A DNA stretch of 31,335 nucleotides, from positions 65,659-96,993 of the forward strand of contig DCUQ01000010.1 of the NCBI GenBank assembly GCA_002327865.1, read 5' to 3'. The notes under the pieces are model-generated. The model ran no database searches and was not told the origin of the DNA. It worked only from the letters and a program-made list of their open reading frames with translations. This DNA comes from Syntrophaceae bacterium UBA2210 (GTDB lineage Bacteria; Desulfobacterota; Syntrophia; Syntrophales; UBA2210). The position numbers and the translations under genes are program-made. Positions 30,563 through 31,335 of this stretch are shown piece by piece. How positions within the stretch are numbered: position 1 is the first letter of the stretch; each line of letters begins with the position of its first letter.

Positions 30563-31252
30563 GTGAAGATCGGAGACATACAGAAATTTTCCCTGATCGA
30601 TTATCCCGGTAAGATATGCGCCATTATATTCACCCGGGGATGCAATTTCAGATGCCCTTACTGCCATAACCCGGAGCTCGTGGATTCTTCCCTGTTCGGG
30701 GAAACCATAACGGACGATGAAGTATTTGCCTTTCTTGAAAAAAGGAGAGGAAAGTTAGACGCTGTAAATATCACCGGCGGAGAGCCCACGCTGCAAACCG
30801 ATCTTATTGAATTTGCAGAAAGAATAAGATCACTGGGTTATATGATCAAAATCGATACGAACGGGTCGTTTCCGGCGGTATTAGATAAGTTGATCGGCAG
30901 AGGGCTCCTGGACTACATCGCCATGGATGTAAAGGCACCGCTTGAAAAATACGAAGAAATCGCCAAGACTCCCGTAACTCCCGAAGATATAGTGAAGAGT
31001 ATAAAACTGATAATGAACTCCGGGATCGATTATGAATTCAGGACGACGATTACCGAATTTCTTTTGACGGAAAACGACATAGAAAAAATAGGGATTCTTA
31101 TACGCGGGGCCAGGCTCCATGTATTGCAGAAATTCGTACCTTCAAAAACCCTCGACCCTGCCTTAATGAATGAAAATCCACCCACAGATGGGGTAATCCG
31201 CTCCATGAAAGAAAAATTGGAACGGTTGGTGAAATCCGTTATTGTACGCTAG
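30563..31252 (+). CDS. nrdG: Anaerobic ribonucleotide reductase activating protein (radical SAM)
   Basis: A 229-residue radical-SAM activase that installs the glycyl radical on NrdD. The iron-sulfur motif is CNFRCPYC (C-x3-C-x2-C), preceded by IIFTRGCNF. The SAM-binding stretch NITGGEPTL follows, and the longer C-terminal half resembles NrdG-like and PFL-activase-like proteins rather than the short enterobacterial NrdG. The start is a GTG at 30563, four bases after the nrdD stop, so translation is probably coupled. The rest of the window past the stop is non-coding and shows no clear terminator. Confidence 0.92.
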   Translation: MKIGDIQKFSLIDYPGKICAIIFTRGCNFRCPYCHNPELVDSSLFGETITDDEVFAFLEKRRGKLDAVNITGGEPTLQTDLIEFAERIRSLGYMIKIDTNGSFPAVLDKLIGRGLLDYIAMDVKAPLEKYEEIAKTPVTPEDIVKSIKLIMNSGIDYEFRTTITEFLLTENDIEKIGILIRGARLHVLQKFVPSKTLDPALMNENPPTDGVIRSMKEKLERLVKSVIVR

Positions 31253-31335
31253 GCCTGTAAAAATATCCTACGGCTTGTGATTGTTTACCTGTTGATATAT
31301 ATACTACGAGAAGCAAAGAGCTGATTTTCAGTTCA

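Overview
The window is a bacterial chromosomal segment from what looks like an anaerobic or facultatively anaerobic Gram-negative. Evidence for this is a complete envelope-spanning type IV pilus machine with an outer-membrane secretin, lipoprotein signals, a sigma-54 activator, an IHF/HU-type protein, and an oxygen-sensitive class III ribonucleotide reductase with its radical-SAM activase. Genes resembling those of Geobacter and syntrophic deltaproteobacteria (TPR/GT-C membrane protein, PilZ and HD-GYP proteins, acyl-CoA dehydrogenase) suggest Desulfobacterota or a related phylum. That placement is an impression, not a measurement.

Layout. (1) 1-5383, plus strand: a visibly AT-rich surface-glycan block. 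It holds the tail of a probable family-2 glycosyltransferase, a GT4 glycosyltransferase, a SAM methyltransferase, a UPF0104-type membrane protein and a TMTC-like GT-C/TPR membrane protein. (2) 5501-17999, minus strand: an MSHA-like type IV pilus locus. In transcription order it has a small MerR-type HTH gene, a PilM-PilN fusion (MshI-like), PilO (MshJ-like), a PilP/GspC-like protein (MshK-like), a lipoprotein secretin (MshL-like) with a C-terminal SPOR domain, an ExeA/MshM-type ATPase fused to LysM- and SPOR-like domains, the assembly ATPase (MshE-like) with a c-di-GMP-binding type N-terminus, the platform protein (MshG/PilC), a membrane-anchored sigma-54 activator, and two short MshA-like pilins. 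A near-consensus sigma-54 promoter lies directly upstream of the first-transcribed pilin. (3) 18398-24685, plus strand: acyl-CoA dehydrogenase, an IHF/HU-family protein, and a translationally coupled pair made of a PilZ-containing protein and a multi-sensor HD-GYP phosphodiesterase. (4) 24738-27666, minus strand: a SAM methyltransferase, then (upstream) purB overlapping a small lipoprotein gene. (5) 28390-31252, plus strand: nrdD-nrdG behind a promoter carrying two candidate NrdR boxes 32 bp apart.

How the parts may work together. The pilus locus looks like a self-contained module. Its activator is embedded in the inner membrane beside the machine, it probably drives the sigma-54 pilin promoter, and the motor ATPase has the tandem 24-5-24 MshEN motif, so c-di-GMP is the likely activity signal. 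The PilZ protein and HD-GYP phosphodiesterase nearby could read and set that signal. The glycan block converging on the pilins may decorate them. The most unusual direct observation is that the two pilin genes share a perfectly identical 185-bp 3' half while their 5' halves have diverged. This is the reverse of classical pilin variation and points to recent gene conversion.

No tRNA, rRNA, CRISPR array, insertion sequence or integrase was seen.
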